Shown in pieces: positions 24,735 through 33,686 of a DNA stretch of 64,000 nucleotides. This stretch comes from Pedobacter jeongneungensis (lineage in GTDB: Bacteria > Bacteroidota > Bacteroidia > Sphingobacteriales > Sphingobacteriaceae): positions 62,001-126,000 of the forward strand of contig NZ_AYMG01000003.1 of assembly GCF_000633455.1 (NCBI RefSeq), given 5' to 3'. Position 1 is the first letter of the stretch; every line of letters starts with the position of its first letter. The notes under the pieces are model-generated. The model made no database searches. It saw only the letters and a program-made list of their open reading frames with translations, and had not been told where the DNA came from. A program made the translations under genes and the position numbers.

Positions 24735-26066
24735 TTATAGTTTAAGTGCTTTGCGGCGGCTAAGCTTTAACGGATATTTTTTATCGATTTTGTTCAGTAC
24801 CACGTAAATCGAGTCGCGGTGCTGATTGGTACCCGAAAGGATTACAGTGACGCTATCAGGGCGGCTATAATTTAACCGCAACTGTTCGCCCTTGTAGTGT
24901 GGATTTTTGTTATCCAACAGCAATACATGGTTTACAGAATCGATGGTGTAACTGTAATAATGCCTTCCTGCGGTACCGGCCAGTTCATAATCGCGGTCTT
25001 TATCATTTTTAAATACCTGTTCGTAATTTGCAGAATCAACAATTACTTTCCGATCGGAACGCACGCTGATGGTGGCCCATTTTTCAAATACCACATCTTT
25101 CCAACGGATCGAATCTGCAGCAGCATAAGGTAAAACCCGGCCATTGATTCTGAATTCGCTTACATTGTAAATTCCCGCAGCTTTGGCCAAGCCTTTGGTA
25201 CGCGGAAACTGATAAGGATCGTGATGAAAACCCGAATAGGTTTTAAAACCATAGAGGAAAACAAAAAAGAAAATAACGAGTGTTTTAAGTACCAGGCGCA
25301 GAGTTTTTGTTTTACCCACAAAAAGGGGTTTAAAACTGTTGGGTGCTGTTGGTCGCTCTAACGATACGAGGTTATAAATCCTTTGCGCATCAAACCACAA
25401 TACAAAAAGTGCAAAAGTAACCAGGTAAGTGGCATATACAAATTCGCCGCCTTCGTAAGCCAGGTTAGATATAAACACATTTCCGGTAAATACGAGGATA
25501 ATTGCTGCACCGATGGTAGCTGTTTTGCGGAAGAACAAGAATAATCCTGCAAGAATTTCTATTCCACCCAAAAATGTTTCGTAAGAAGGTACAATGCCTA
25601 AACTCATCGAAAATATTTTCCAGTCGGTAAAATCGCCATAACTGGTATTTAAATTACTGATGGATGGAAAAGGGGCCTGCAAAGGAAAAAACTTGATAAA
25701 GCCGTATCCGATGATGCCAATGGCCAAACGGTAACGCACCACCACCCTTAACCAGTAATAAAACTGGTTGTAATCGATATCTTTATATTTCGATTTACCC
25801 CAGGCTACCGCGCCAATTATTGCAATTATTGTAACAATGATCCAATTGATAAAACTATCAGCACCAGGCAGGAACTTTGCAGATAAACGCGTAAGGTTAA
25901 AAATATCGCCATAGCTGATGTGAAACCAGTTAAAACCAAAAACAATTTTAAAAAAATCGACACTTAAAGGAATGGCCTGAAGGATAAAAAAGAGAAAAAA
26001 GAACCTGAATATCAGCTTTTCCCTATCTGTCCAAACAGGCGGCGATGGTATATTCGTGTTACTCAT
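24735..26066 (-). CDS. DoxX-type membrane protein with C-terminal beta-rich domain
   Basis: This 443-residue protein has the same plan as its paralogue 13 bp downstream: an N-terminal membrane segment (about 17-37), a DoxX-like core with YYWLRVVVRYRLAIGIIGYG, IKFFPLQAPFPS and GGIEILAGLFLFFRKTATIG, and a C-terminal domain with WKDVVFEKWATISV, YYSYTIDSVNHVLLLDNKN and VILSGTNQHRDSIYVVLNKI. It lacks the charged insert of the other copy. A heterodimeric membrane complex of the two paralogues is a reasonable inference. An aromatic/Pro-rich FFPLQAPFPS loop is conserved in both and may be the active or quinone-binding loop. Confidence 0.8.
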   Translation of the reverse strand: MSNTNIPSPPVWTDREKLIFRFFFLFFILQAIPLSVDFFKIVFGFNWFHISYGDIFNLTRLSAKFLPGADSFINWIIVTIIAIIGAVAWGKSKYKDIDYNQFYYWLRVVVRYRLAIGIIGYGFIKFFPLQAPFPSISNLNTSYGDFTDWKIFSMSLGIVPSYETFLGGIEILAGLFLFFRKTATIGAAIILVFTGNVFISNLAYEGGEFVYATYLVTFALFVLWFDAQRIYNLVSLERPTAPNSFKPLFVGKTKTLRLVLKTLVIFFFVFLYGFKTYSGFHHDPYQFPRTKGLAKAAGIYNVSEFRINGRVLPYAAADSIRWKDVVFEKWATISVRSDRKVIVDSANYEQVFKNDKDRDYELAGTAGRHYYSYTIDSVNHVLLLDNKNPHYKGEQLRLNYSRPDSVTVILSGTNQHRDSIYVVLNKIDKKYPLKLSRRKALKL

Positions 26067-26081
26067 TGCTTTATTTTTAAG

Positions 26082-27011
26082 TTATTGATTTGAAGCGGTA
26101 TTGCCCGGTTTGCGTAGTTCTTTAATTACCTGCCTTTTGGCCAGGTCGTATTTCTGACCTGCACCGAGGAAGAAAAAAGGTCCGTTTGAAGCCGTAAAAT
26201 CTTCGCGGTTGTTTACCACATGTTTTTCGCCACTGTTTACGATGGTGTTATAATCGTAAATGGCTACAAAAGAATGTCCGAGCACCTGAAGGGTATCGCG
26301 CTGTACCAGAACGGCTGTAGCTTCATTTAAGCCAATACCGATTAAATCTGGTGCCTTACGGATAAAATCGACCAGATCGAACTGGCGGTTACGCACCAAT
26401 AAATGCTGATCGATTGCTGAGTTTTTAAGGAAACCCAATCCTTGTGTATGATCGCCCACTAAGATTTGTGCGCCTTTGGTATCGCCCCTCCATAAAAAAG
26501 AACCAATAATACTTGCACCGGCCGAACTGCCTGCAATTACACCTCCCCTGTTCAGCACATCAATAAAAGCCTGATGGGTAAGGGTGTTGAGGTAAGAATC
26601 GGCGATGCGCCACTGGCGACCACCTTCAAAGTAAACTGCGGTTGCATTTTTTAACGGAGCAATAAATTTCTCACTGTTGGCTTCCTTAAAATCGCTGGTA
26701 TGAAAAAGGGTTACATTTTTAATCCCGGTTTGACGTTTTACCTCTTCTACCCCTTTTTTATCATAGGCTGCCGAATCGCCCGATGCGGTGGTAACCACCA
26801 CCAATACGGCTTTATCTTTACCTCCGGCCAGTTCGGTAAATTTCTCCCAGATATCGCGTTGCGAACCCACATTACCACCGATGATCAAAAGACTGCCTTT
26901 TTCGGGACCATGCCTGGTATCAGATTTTTTGACGGTAATCGGTGATGATTGAGCAAATGCCGAATAACCAAAAACGGTTAGGACTAAAAGAAAAATACTT
27001 AGTTTTTTCAT
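26082..27011 (-). CDS. Exported S51-type peptidase / cyanophycinase-like protein
   Basis: The start is placed at 27011 (MKKLSIFLLVLTVFGYSAFA), 10 bp after the SusD stop, giving 309 residues; a further upstream ATG would put 42 non-protein-like residues inside the SusD gene. After the signal peptide, GSLLIIGGNVGSQRD begins a Rossmann-like peptidase S51 fold. Catalytic Ser lies in IAGSSAGASIIGS, and AVYFEGGRQWRI provides another conserved loop. Cyanophycinases cleave beta-linked Asp-Arg dipeptides; exported relatives are broader isopeptidases or amidases. In an operon with SusC/SusD and sulfur oxidation genes, it may trim an imported amide-linked sulfur compound. That is inference. Confidence 0.82.
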   Translation of the reverse strand: MKKLSIFLLVLTVFGYSAFAQSSPITVKKSDTRHGPEKGSLLIIGGNVGSQRDIWEKFTELAGGKDKAVLVVVTTASGDSAAYDKKGVEEVKRQTGIKNVTLFHTSDFKEANSEKFIAPLKNATAVYFEGGRQWRIADSYLNTLTHQAFIDVLNRGGVIAGSSAGASIIGSFLWRGDTKGAQILVGDHTQGLGFLKNSAIDQHLLVRNRQFDLVDFIRKAPDLIGIGLNEATAVLVQRDTLQVLGHSFVAIYDYNTIVNSGEKHVVNNREDFTASNGPFFFLGAGQKYDLAKRQVIKELRKPGNTASNQ

Positions 27012-27021
27012 GATCAATATT

Positions 27022-28383
27022 TTAATAACCAGGGTTACGGTTTGGTCCTGCCAATTGCGGATCAACCAATGTTTCGTTATAAGGAATCGGGAAAAGATAA
27101 AGGTGTTTATCAGGCAGGGCCAGCACAGTTTGCGCACGGTCTGTACGTACCAGGTTAAACCAGCGGTCGGCTTCGAAAGGGAATTCTACCTGACGTTCTT
27201 TTTCGAGTGCCAGTAAAATCTCACTTAAAGTGGCTGATGTTGTCGCACCAAGTCCTGCACGGCTACGCACTGCATTTAAATCTGTTTGTGCGCTGTTTGT
27301 ACCGACCAGGTTACCTTGCTGCGCCCTCGCTTCTGAACGGATAAGGTATAATTCTGCCATACGGATAACATAAGCAGGGTCGGTACCCAATGGATTGCGG
27401 TAATATAATTTTCCATACCATAAATTACCCGGAGGCGCGGTTTGTGAAATTAAAGTATTGCGGTTTCCACCAATGGTTGGGTTATTTAATAAAGCAACCA
27501 AAACATCATTCGGCGACCACTCTCTACGTCCGCCCAAAACCGGCGGCAACCACCAGTTGCTGTGTCCGTTGGTATTTGAGGTGGTATAAGCCAGTTCGAG
27601 TACCGATTCGTTTGTAGCGACCGCATTATTGGCAAAAAACGCACTGTACGGTGCTACGAGCGAATAATTGGCATTATCGTTGATTACCGATGTGGCAAAT
27701 TGCTCAGCCAGTGCCCAGTTTTTTTGGTACAGATAAAATCTGGCTTTAAGTGCCTGCACTGTACGTAAACTTACCCGGTTACGGCTTACGGCTGTTGGCA
27801 CCAAAGTTTCGGCAGCATTTAAATCTTTTAGCACCTGTGCATAGGTATCTGCCAAACTGCTGCGTGGAATATCGCTGTTATCTGATGAATTATTGGTCGG
27901 TTTTAAGATCAGCTGCACACCACCCCAGCCACGAGCCAGGTCGAAATAAGCCAAAGCACGCACGAAATAAGCTTCGCCCAGATATTGGTTTTTTAGTGTG
28001 GTGGTCAATAAGGGATCGCTAACAGTTGGTACCTTATCAATGATATAATTGGCCTGTGATATGGTTTTGTAAATAGCCGTCCAGGCCGACTGCAAATAAC
28101 CATTGGTAGCAGAAGTAAGGTGTTTGGTAATTTCATTGGGATCAGACTGCGAACCCGACCATTGGATATCTCCGGCAGATAAATAAGAAAGCGCCGGGAA
28201 GTTTGAGCCATAATAACTGTTGGCCGCCAAAAGGTTAAATAAACCATTTACGGCAGTAGCCGCAGTACCGGCATTGATGATGGCCTGATCCTGATCTACC
28301 TGCAACTGGGGCTGTACCTCCAGAAACTTTTTGCAGGAAGTGAACAGGGTAATGACTGCGAATATGTATATAACTTTTTTCAT
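27022..28383 (-). CDS. SusD/RagB-family substrate-binding lipoprotein
   Basis: This 453-residue protein has a lipobox at residues 13-17 (LFTSC). The SusD N-terminal TPR-like helices read NGLFNLLAANSYYG and WTAIYKTISQANYIIDKVP; YLGEAYFVRALAYFDLARGW is the classical SusD block (about 133-152), and the C-terminus has AYVIRMAELYLIRSEARAQQ. It pairs with the SusC gene 15 bp upstream. No glycoside hydrolase, sulfatase or lyase is in the operon, so it probably binds a non-glycan ligand. Confidence 0.93.
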   Translation of the reverse strand: MKKVIYIFAVITLFTSCKKFLEVQPQLQVDQDQAIINAGTAATAVNGLFNLLAANSYYGSNFPALSYLSAGDIQWSGSQSDPNEITKHLTSATNGYLQSAWTAIYKTISQANYIIDKVPTVSDPLLTTTLKNQYLGEAYFVRALAYFDLARGWGGVQLILKPTNNSSDNSDIPRSSLADTYAQVLKDLNAAETLVPTAVSRNRVSLRTVQALKARFYLYQKNWALAEQFATSVINDNANYSLVAPYSAFFANNAVATNESVLELAYTTSNTNGHSNWWLPPVLGGRREWSPNDVLVALLNNPTIGGNRNTLISQTAPPGNLWYGKLYYRNPLGTDPAYVIRMAELYLIRSEARAQQGNLVGTNSAQTDLNAVRSRAGLGATTSATLSEILLALEKERQVEFPFEADRWFNLVRTDRAQTVLALPDKHLYLFPIPYNETLVDPQLAGPNRNPGY

Positions 28384-28398
28384 GATTAATTATTCGGT

Positions 28399-31300
28399 TT
28401 AAAAAGTAATGTTTGCACCTATCTGGAAAGTACGTGGCACAGGTGGCGTACCCAAGTCGTAACCGAGTACAGTAGCCGACGAAGACACATTGATCTCCGG
28501 ATCCGGACCTTTGTATTTAGTCCATAACCAAAGGTTTGACCCACTTGCATATATCCTTACAGAAGCCATTTTCGCTTTTTTGATAAAATCTTTAGGGAGG
28601 TTATAACCAAGGGTTACATTGCTCAGGCGAAGGAAAGATCCATCCTCAATATTACGGCTGGTTGGGCTTAAGGTATAATTCTGTCCGTAAGCGGTTAGCC
28701 TCGGCATATTGGTAATATCGCCCGGTTTCTGCCAGCGGTCTAACTGGTACACATCCATGGCCCTGTTGGCATCGCGGGTACCGCCACCTTCAAGAAAATA
28801 GTTGTTATTGTTATAAACCTTGTTGCCATACACAAAATTGAAGAACACCGATAAATCGAAACCTTTATAACTGAGGTTATTGGTTAAACCACCGTTAAAT
28901 TTCGGCAATGCATTTCCTACCGGAACTATATCGTTTGCATTGATTACGCCATTATGATCGGCATCTTCGTACACGGCATTTCCGGTCTGTGGATCAACGT
29001 AAAGCTGGTTATACACATAAAAAGTATACATCGATAAACCTTGCACCATACGTTCGGCTGCATAAGCGGCAACCACAGGCGTAGGCAGTTTTTCTATTTT
29101 ATTGATGTTGCGCGAAATATTGAAATTGGTACTCCATTTAAACGCACCATCCAGGTTAACACTGCTGATGTTCAGTTCCAATCCTTTATTGCTCATTTCA
29201 CCGGCATTGGTAAGGATAGATGAAAATCCTTTACTTGAGGCCAATGGCAGGTTAAGCAACAGGTTGCTGGTATATTTATCATAAACATCACCACTTAAAG
29301 TCAACCTGTCTTTTAAGAAACTTAAATCAAAACCAATATTGGCCTGACGGGTGCTTTCCCATTTCAGATCAGGATTAGCCAACTGCGAAGGCACTGTACC
29401 CGGATTGTTCTGATAGTTGGCGCCAGCGCCCCATAAACCGCGTGAAGCAAAATCGTTGATCCCGTTCTGATTTCCGGTTACGCCGATACTTCCGCGGAGT
29501 TTTAAGTCAGAAATTACAGCAACATCTTTTAAGAAGTTTTCCTGTTTAACACGCCATGCCAAACCTGCCGAAGGGAAATATCCCCATTGGTGGTTGGCAC
29601 CAAAACGCGAAGAACCATCACCACGGATACTGAAAACCGCATAATATTTCCCGCCGTAATTATAATTTAATCGAGCGAAAAATGAAGATAGCCTGTATTG
29701 TGTTTCTGAAGCGGATGAAGTGGTATTGGCTGCAGAGGCAATCTGCTGAAACGAATCGTTAGGGAAATTGGTTCCCTGTGCCAGGGTTTGGTTGGAAATT
29801 GAGCCTTGTAACGAGTTACCGATTAAAGCACCAAAAGTATGTTTACCGGTAACGTGGTTATAATTTAATGTTTGTTCGTTCGTCCAGATGGTGTTATTGC
29901 TTACACTTGAGGTACCAAGATTTTTGTTTGCAATACCCAGGTTGGTTAAACTGTTCCAGTACTGGAATTCGTTGTATTGGTTATAATCAACACTCCAGCT
30001 GGTTTTAAACGTTAAATCTTTGGTAATATTTACCTCGCCATATAGGTTACTGATCAACCTGTTACTGGTGCTGTTCATGTTGGTATTGTTCAGCAAAACA
30101 TCAAGGTTATCAAACCCCGCCCATTTGCCCGGTGTCCCGTCTGCATTTACCTCCGGCAGATAGGTGGGCGTATGCAAAGCCGATTGTAAAATCCCACCCT
30201 GTGGACCATCGCCCACACGTGCATTGGTGCGGTAAGTTTGGGTAAGGATATTACTGGTTCCGATTTTTACATAATCGTTGATTTTCTGATCAATATTTAC
30301 CTTGAAACTTCCTCTTCTAAAATCGTTTGTTTTAAGGGTAGCTTCCTGTTTATTTAAACCGCCACCAATATAATAAGTGGTTTTATCGTTACCACCTGAA
30401 ACAGAAATATCATAGTTCTGCAAAAGTCCGGTGCGGAAGGCTTTACTTAAACGATCGTAGGTATTTTGATCCTGTGGCAAACCACGTGGCGCCGGCGAAG
30501 CGGTTGGATTATCGGTTATTGCCCTAAAAGGCTGGAACCTGTAAGTAGTAGCCGGACTTGTTCCATTCGCAGCAGCAATTGCGATGGCATCTGCATTTGA
30601 GTTGCGGTAAAACTCGTTGATTAGTTCGGCATGTTGTGGTCCGGTAACCAGATCCCACAATTTTGGTGCTTTTGCCCAACCCACATAAGCACTTAAACTT
30701 ACTTTTGGCGCCGTATTGTATTTACCGCGTTTGGTGGTAATCAGGATTACCCCATTGGCTGCACGTGCACCATAAATAGCCGTTGCATCGGCATCTTTTA
30801 AAACGGTAACACTTTCTATATCATCCGGACTGATATCAGACAGTGGGTTATTCGCTTGTCCCTGAGTGGTAATTTTTTGTAAAGATCCGCTATTTACATA
30901 AACACCGTCAATTACATATAAAGGATCATTACTGGCATTGATTGAAGTTGTACCACGGATCCGGATAAACATTCCATCGCCCGGAACACCTGTAGAAGTA
31001 CTTACCTGCAAACCCGGCGCTTTACCCTGTAGCTGTTCGGCAAGGGTAGCAGTTGGTTTAGCCCTTACTTCATCAACTGCAATGGTAGAAACCGAACCGG
31101 TTAAGGATTTTCTGGTTTGGGTGCCATAACCAACCACCACTACATCATTTAACTGACTATTTACTTCTTTCAACCTAATAGTAGTGGGACTGGTACTTAC
31201 TACGATTTCTTTGGTTTCGTAACCTACAGAGCTCAGTATTAAGGTATAGGGTAATTTCTGACCGGTTACAAAAACAAATTTCCCATCTCCATCGGTCGAA

Positions 31301-31509
31301 ACCACGTGTGTAACGCCTTTAATGCGAACTACAACACCGGGTAATGGCTCTTTGGTTAGCGAATCGATTACTGTACCTGCCAGCTTCGAATTGATGAGTG
31401 GCGGTGGTTCAACCTGGGCAAAAATTTTGAGGGGCACGGTCAGCACAGTAAAGAGCAAAATAAGGCTGGCCAATAAGAATGGTTTTTTCTTATGGAGAAA
31501 TATTTCCAT
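28399..31509 (-). CDS. SusC/RagA-family TonB-dependent transporter, first gene of the Sox-like operon
   Basis: This 1036-residue protein has a signal sequence (about 1-31, ending LKIFAQ), a carboxypeptidase-D-like domain (about 40-115: AGTVIDSLTKEPLPGVVVRI), TonB-box-like NDVVVVGYGTQTRKSLTGSV, plug signature PLYVIDGVYVNSG and ESVTVLKDADATAIYGARAA, and a barrel ending TFQIGANITF. It is the classical SusC form. It is 15 bp from SusD and begins a run of nine genes with gaps of 17 bp or less, so the ligand it imports should be the substrate or inducer of the sulfur enzymes downstream. The leader upstream of its start holds a plus-strand terminator-like hairpin (31604-31637). Confidence 0.95.
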   Translation of the reverse strand: MEIFLHKKKPFLLASLILLFTVLTVPLKIFAQVEPPPLINSKLAGTVIDSLTKEPLPGVVVRIKGVTHVVSTDGDGKFVFVTGQKLPYTLILSSVGYETKEIVVSTSPTTIRLKEVNSQLNDVVVVGYGTQTRKSLTGSVSTIAVDEVRAKPTATLAEQLQGKAPGLQVSTSTGVPGDGMFIRIRGTTSINASNDPLYVIDGVYVNSGSLQKITTQGQANNPLSDISPDDIESVTVLKDADATAIYGARAANGVILITTKRGKYNTAPKVSLSAYVGWAKAPKLWDLVTGPQHAELINEFYRNSNADAIAIAAANGTSPATTYRFQPFRAITDNPTASPAPRGLPQDQNTYDRLSKAFRTGLLQNYDISVSGGNDKTTYYIGGGLNKQEATLKTNDFRRGSFKVNIDQKINDYVKIGTSNILTQTYRTNARVGDGPQGGILQSALHTPTYLPEVNADGTPGKWAGFDNLDVLLNNTNMNSTSNRLISNLYGEVNITKDLTFKTSWSVDYNQYNEFQYWNSLTNLGIANKNLGTSSVSNNTIWTNEQTLNYNHVTGKHTFGALIGNSLQGSISNQTLAQGTNFPNDSFQQIASAANTTSSASETQYRLSSFFARLNYNYGGKYYAVFSIRGDGSSRFGANHQWGYFPSAGLAWRVKQENFLKDVAVISDLKLRGSIGVTGNQNGINDFASRGLWGAGANYQNNPGTVPSQLANPDLKWESTRQANIGFDLSFLKDRLTLSGDVYDKYTSNLLLNLPLASSKGFSSILTNAGEMSNKGLELNISSVNLDGAFKWSTNFNISRNINKIEKLPTPVVAAYAAERMVQGLSMYTFYVYNQLYVDPQTGNAVYEDADHNGVINANDIVPVGNALPKFNGGLTNNLSYKGFDLSVFFNFVYGNKVYNNNNYFLEGGGTRDANRAMDVYQLDRWQKPGDITNMPRLTAYGQNYTLSPTSRNIEDGSFLRLSNVTLGYNLPKDFIKKAKMASVRIYASGSNLWLWTKYKGPDPEINVSSSATVLGYDLGTPPVPRTFQIGANITF

Positions 31510-32074
31510 ATTTAACGGGTTTTATGTTAATGATTCAATTCATTGGATAAAGCTGGATGGGTATCAGTGCGTGATTGGCGTTACAGAACTGATATTCCGT
31601 GATAACCGGCGAGGCTTCCTTGCCGGTTCTTTTTTGGGCAATAATTTCAACACATATTTAAGGGGGATTGGTGGTCAGGTTTTTAAGGCGTCATAGGTTT
31701 AACCCATAACAATTCAGGGAAAATCAAAATCAACAACAGCACATATTCCCATGGAAATAGACATTTAAAGCAGCGAGTTTAAGATTAATATCAGAGATAG
31801 AGGATGTTTGGGGTATTGTTATTGCATTCATGATGAGCGCAAACATATTGATAAATATTTAATCTACAAAATCCATAGACTAACTATTAATAATATTACA
31901 CAAGTTATCTTATTGAATGTGAGGGAATCCCTTGCAGTTTTTTTAAAATCTGCAAGGTTAGGGAAATGGTTCGTGACGACACGAGACTGGAGTTGATATT
32001 ATCTTTCATTTACAGGATGGCTGATCACAAATTTACACTAAGTGTAGCCTTTGAAAATATTTTTGTATCCACTT
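31510..32074. other. Leader and promoter region of the Sox-like operon
   Basis: About 565 bp without a supported gene. It holds the susC promoter, an AACCGGC/GCCGGTT hairpin with a plus-strand T-run (31604-31637), and a CCTTGCAG/CTGCAAGG hairpin at about 31929-31957. No SAM-riboswitch or T-box consensus was seen. Short frames here have no protein-like composition. Confidence 0.6.
31604..31637 (+). terminator. Plus-strand terminator-like hairpin opposite the susC leader
   Basis: AACCGGC, GAGGCTTCCTT, GCCGGTT is followed by CTTTTTTG in the plus direction, 95-128 bp upstream of the minus-strand susC start. No plus-strand gene precedes it, so it would end a transcript antisense to the susC 5' region. 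Confidence 0.55.
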
Positions 32075-32356
32075 TTACGGGTCATAAACCAATGCAAAAA
32101 TATAGCTCCTGATTAATTCTTCCTGATGAAAACAACCAGAAGCTTGTGTTAATTGAATGAGCTCATATATTTTGTTGATTTTGGTAAAATAAGCGTCTTT
32201 TAACGGTAAAACAATCAGATCGCCACTACCAAAAAAATCATATTTGAAAAGAAAAAACAGGTCGGCATAACGCTCCAGTAAAAATGTATCCTTAAAGAAA
32301 ATCACATCCATTTTTAATAGGTCGCTACGCTTAATAAAATTGTTGCTATCGGACAC
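32075..32356 (-). pseudogene. Remnant of an AraC-type regulator N-terminal domain
   Basis: A frame of about 93 residues opens with a GTG and has an in-frame TAG seven codons before it. Its sequence (LKMDVIFFKDTFLLERYADL, FFLFKYDFFGSGDLIVLPL, then ELIQLTQASGCFHQEELIRS and YIFALVYDP) has the pattern of the cupin-side helix and the EELIRSYIxALxYD helix of Bacteroidota AraC regulators. It stops there, without any HTH half, and nothing resembling the rest follows. A decayed regulator is the best reading; an unrelated small ORF cannot be excluded. Confidence 0.4.
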
Positions 32357-32627
32357 AGAAAAAGCCGGCTATGCCTCGAAATTGAAAACGTTTTCATCTC
32401 ATTCATTGATGTAAAATACAAAATAGAATGATGCCTGCAGAAAATCTACTTTAAGCTTCGGTACTTTATTATTCTTCAATTTAATTGGTTCAAAGTCATA
32501 ACATATCATCAGCTAACTAAAACGTTTTAAATCATCTAAAAAGACCTATTTTAATCCTAACAAAATATTTACTTTACCATAATTTTTATACTTTTGATAT
32601 TAACAATAAACTTTAACGCCTTCATCC

Positions 32628-33605
32628 ATGATCAAAAATTTCACCGCAATTCTATCCGTATTTTTTACATTTATAATCGCATTTCCAGCCTGTTCTCAAC
32701 GCAAACCGTCGGTTCAGCAGGATATCTCATTATTGCTATCTGTAGTACAAAATAATTTAAAAGAACAGTATTTCGATAAAAAGAAAGCCAATTATCTGGC
32801 CGAAAAGATACAGGAGATGGAGCGCGAGAAATTATTTGAAGGCGTATCAGCTGAGGTTGCAGCCAAGATGATAACAAACATGCTCCGTAAAGAAACAAGT
32901 GATAAACACTTTAATGTTATTGCTTACACCATCAAGCCACAAGCTGAGGTTAAGCAGGCCCAAAATCAACAACCTTTTACGGCAGGCATCACCAGCGTAA
33001 AAATATTGAAAAATGATATTGGTTATATTAAATGGGATGCCTGTATTGCGGGCGAAGCGGCATTTAAAAAAATACGGAGCGCATTGGACGCTGTAGCAGG
33101 TTGTAAGCAGATTATTTTTGATATCACGGAAAACCCAGGGGGAGATGGAGCCAGCAGTGCTTTTATCAATCAATTTTTTTACGCATCAAAAGATTATCAA
33201 ACGCTTTTAATAAAAAAATGTACAGGCGAAGCCAACTGGCATCAGAGTGAAGTGATATTTAACTATTCACAAGGTCCAAAATTCTTTGATACCCCTTTAT
33301 ATATCATTACCTCTGATAAAACTTTTTCGGCAGCCGAATATTTCGCTTTTACTGCCAAGGAAATGAAAAGGGCAACCATTTTAGGAAAAACCACTGCAGG
33401 AGGGGGAAATCCGGGTAATAGTATGAGTATTTCTTTGCAAAATTCTGATACCGTTTTTTGGATGTTTACGCCTAACTGCCAAATTACAACCCGTGCCGGA
33501 CACTCGCTGGAAGGTGTTGGTGTTAAACCCGATGTAGAACTTACAAGTAACAACTGGGTTAATGAAACGGTTGATTATGTATTGAAACAGAACGGGGCCA
33601 ATTAA
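32628..33605 (+). CDS. Exported S41-family (tail-specific / IRBP-like) peptidase
   Basis: This 325-residue protein has a lipoprotein-like signal (IIAFPACSQ, possible lipid Cys22). The N-terminal helical bundle (about 35-100) is the IRBP-type domain. The core has IGYIKWDACIAG, KQIIFDITENPGGDGASSAF and the nucleophile region ITSDKTFSAAEYFAFTAKEM with the catalytic Ser in FSAAE, then ILGKTTAGGGNPGN. No PDZ domain is visible, as in the shorter C-terminal-processing relatives of Bacteroidota. It probably acts in the periplasm on proteins or peptides. It is expressed alone; no operon partner is visible. Confidence 0.88.
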   Translation: MIKNFTAILSVFFTFIIAFPACSQRKPSVQQDISLLLSVVQNNLKEQYFDKKKANYLAEKIQEMEREKLFEGVSAEVAAKMITNMLRKETSDKHFNVIAYTIKPQAEVKQAQNQQPFTAGITSVKILKNDIGYIKWDACIAGEAAFKKIRSALDAVAGCKQIIFDITENPGGDGASSAFINQFFYASKDYQTLLIKKCTGEANWHQSEVIFNYSQGPKFFDTPLYIITSDKTFSAAEYFAFTAKEMKRATILGKTTAGGGNPGNSMSISLQNSDTVFWMFTPNCQITTRAGHSLEGVGVKPDVELTSNNWVNETVDYVLKQNGAN

Positions 33606-33686
33606 ACAATGATATAAAAAATAGAAGTTTTAGAGGATCGCCAAAAAAATTACTGAGGCTAAACAAGACTACCAAAGCATATAATT

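Noticed and set aside
31322..31696. 124-residue plus-strand frame antisense to the susC start
   Set aside because: It is mostly a shadow of susC and crosses the terminator hairpin; composition outside the susC overlap is not protein-like.
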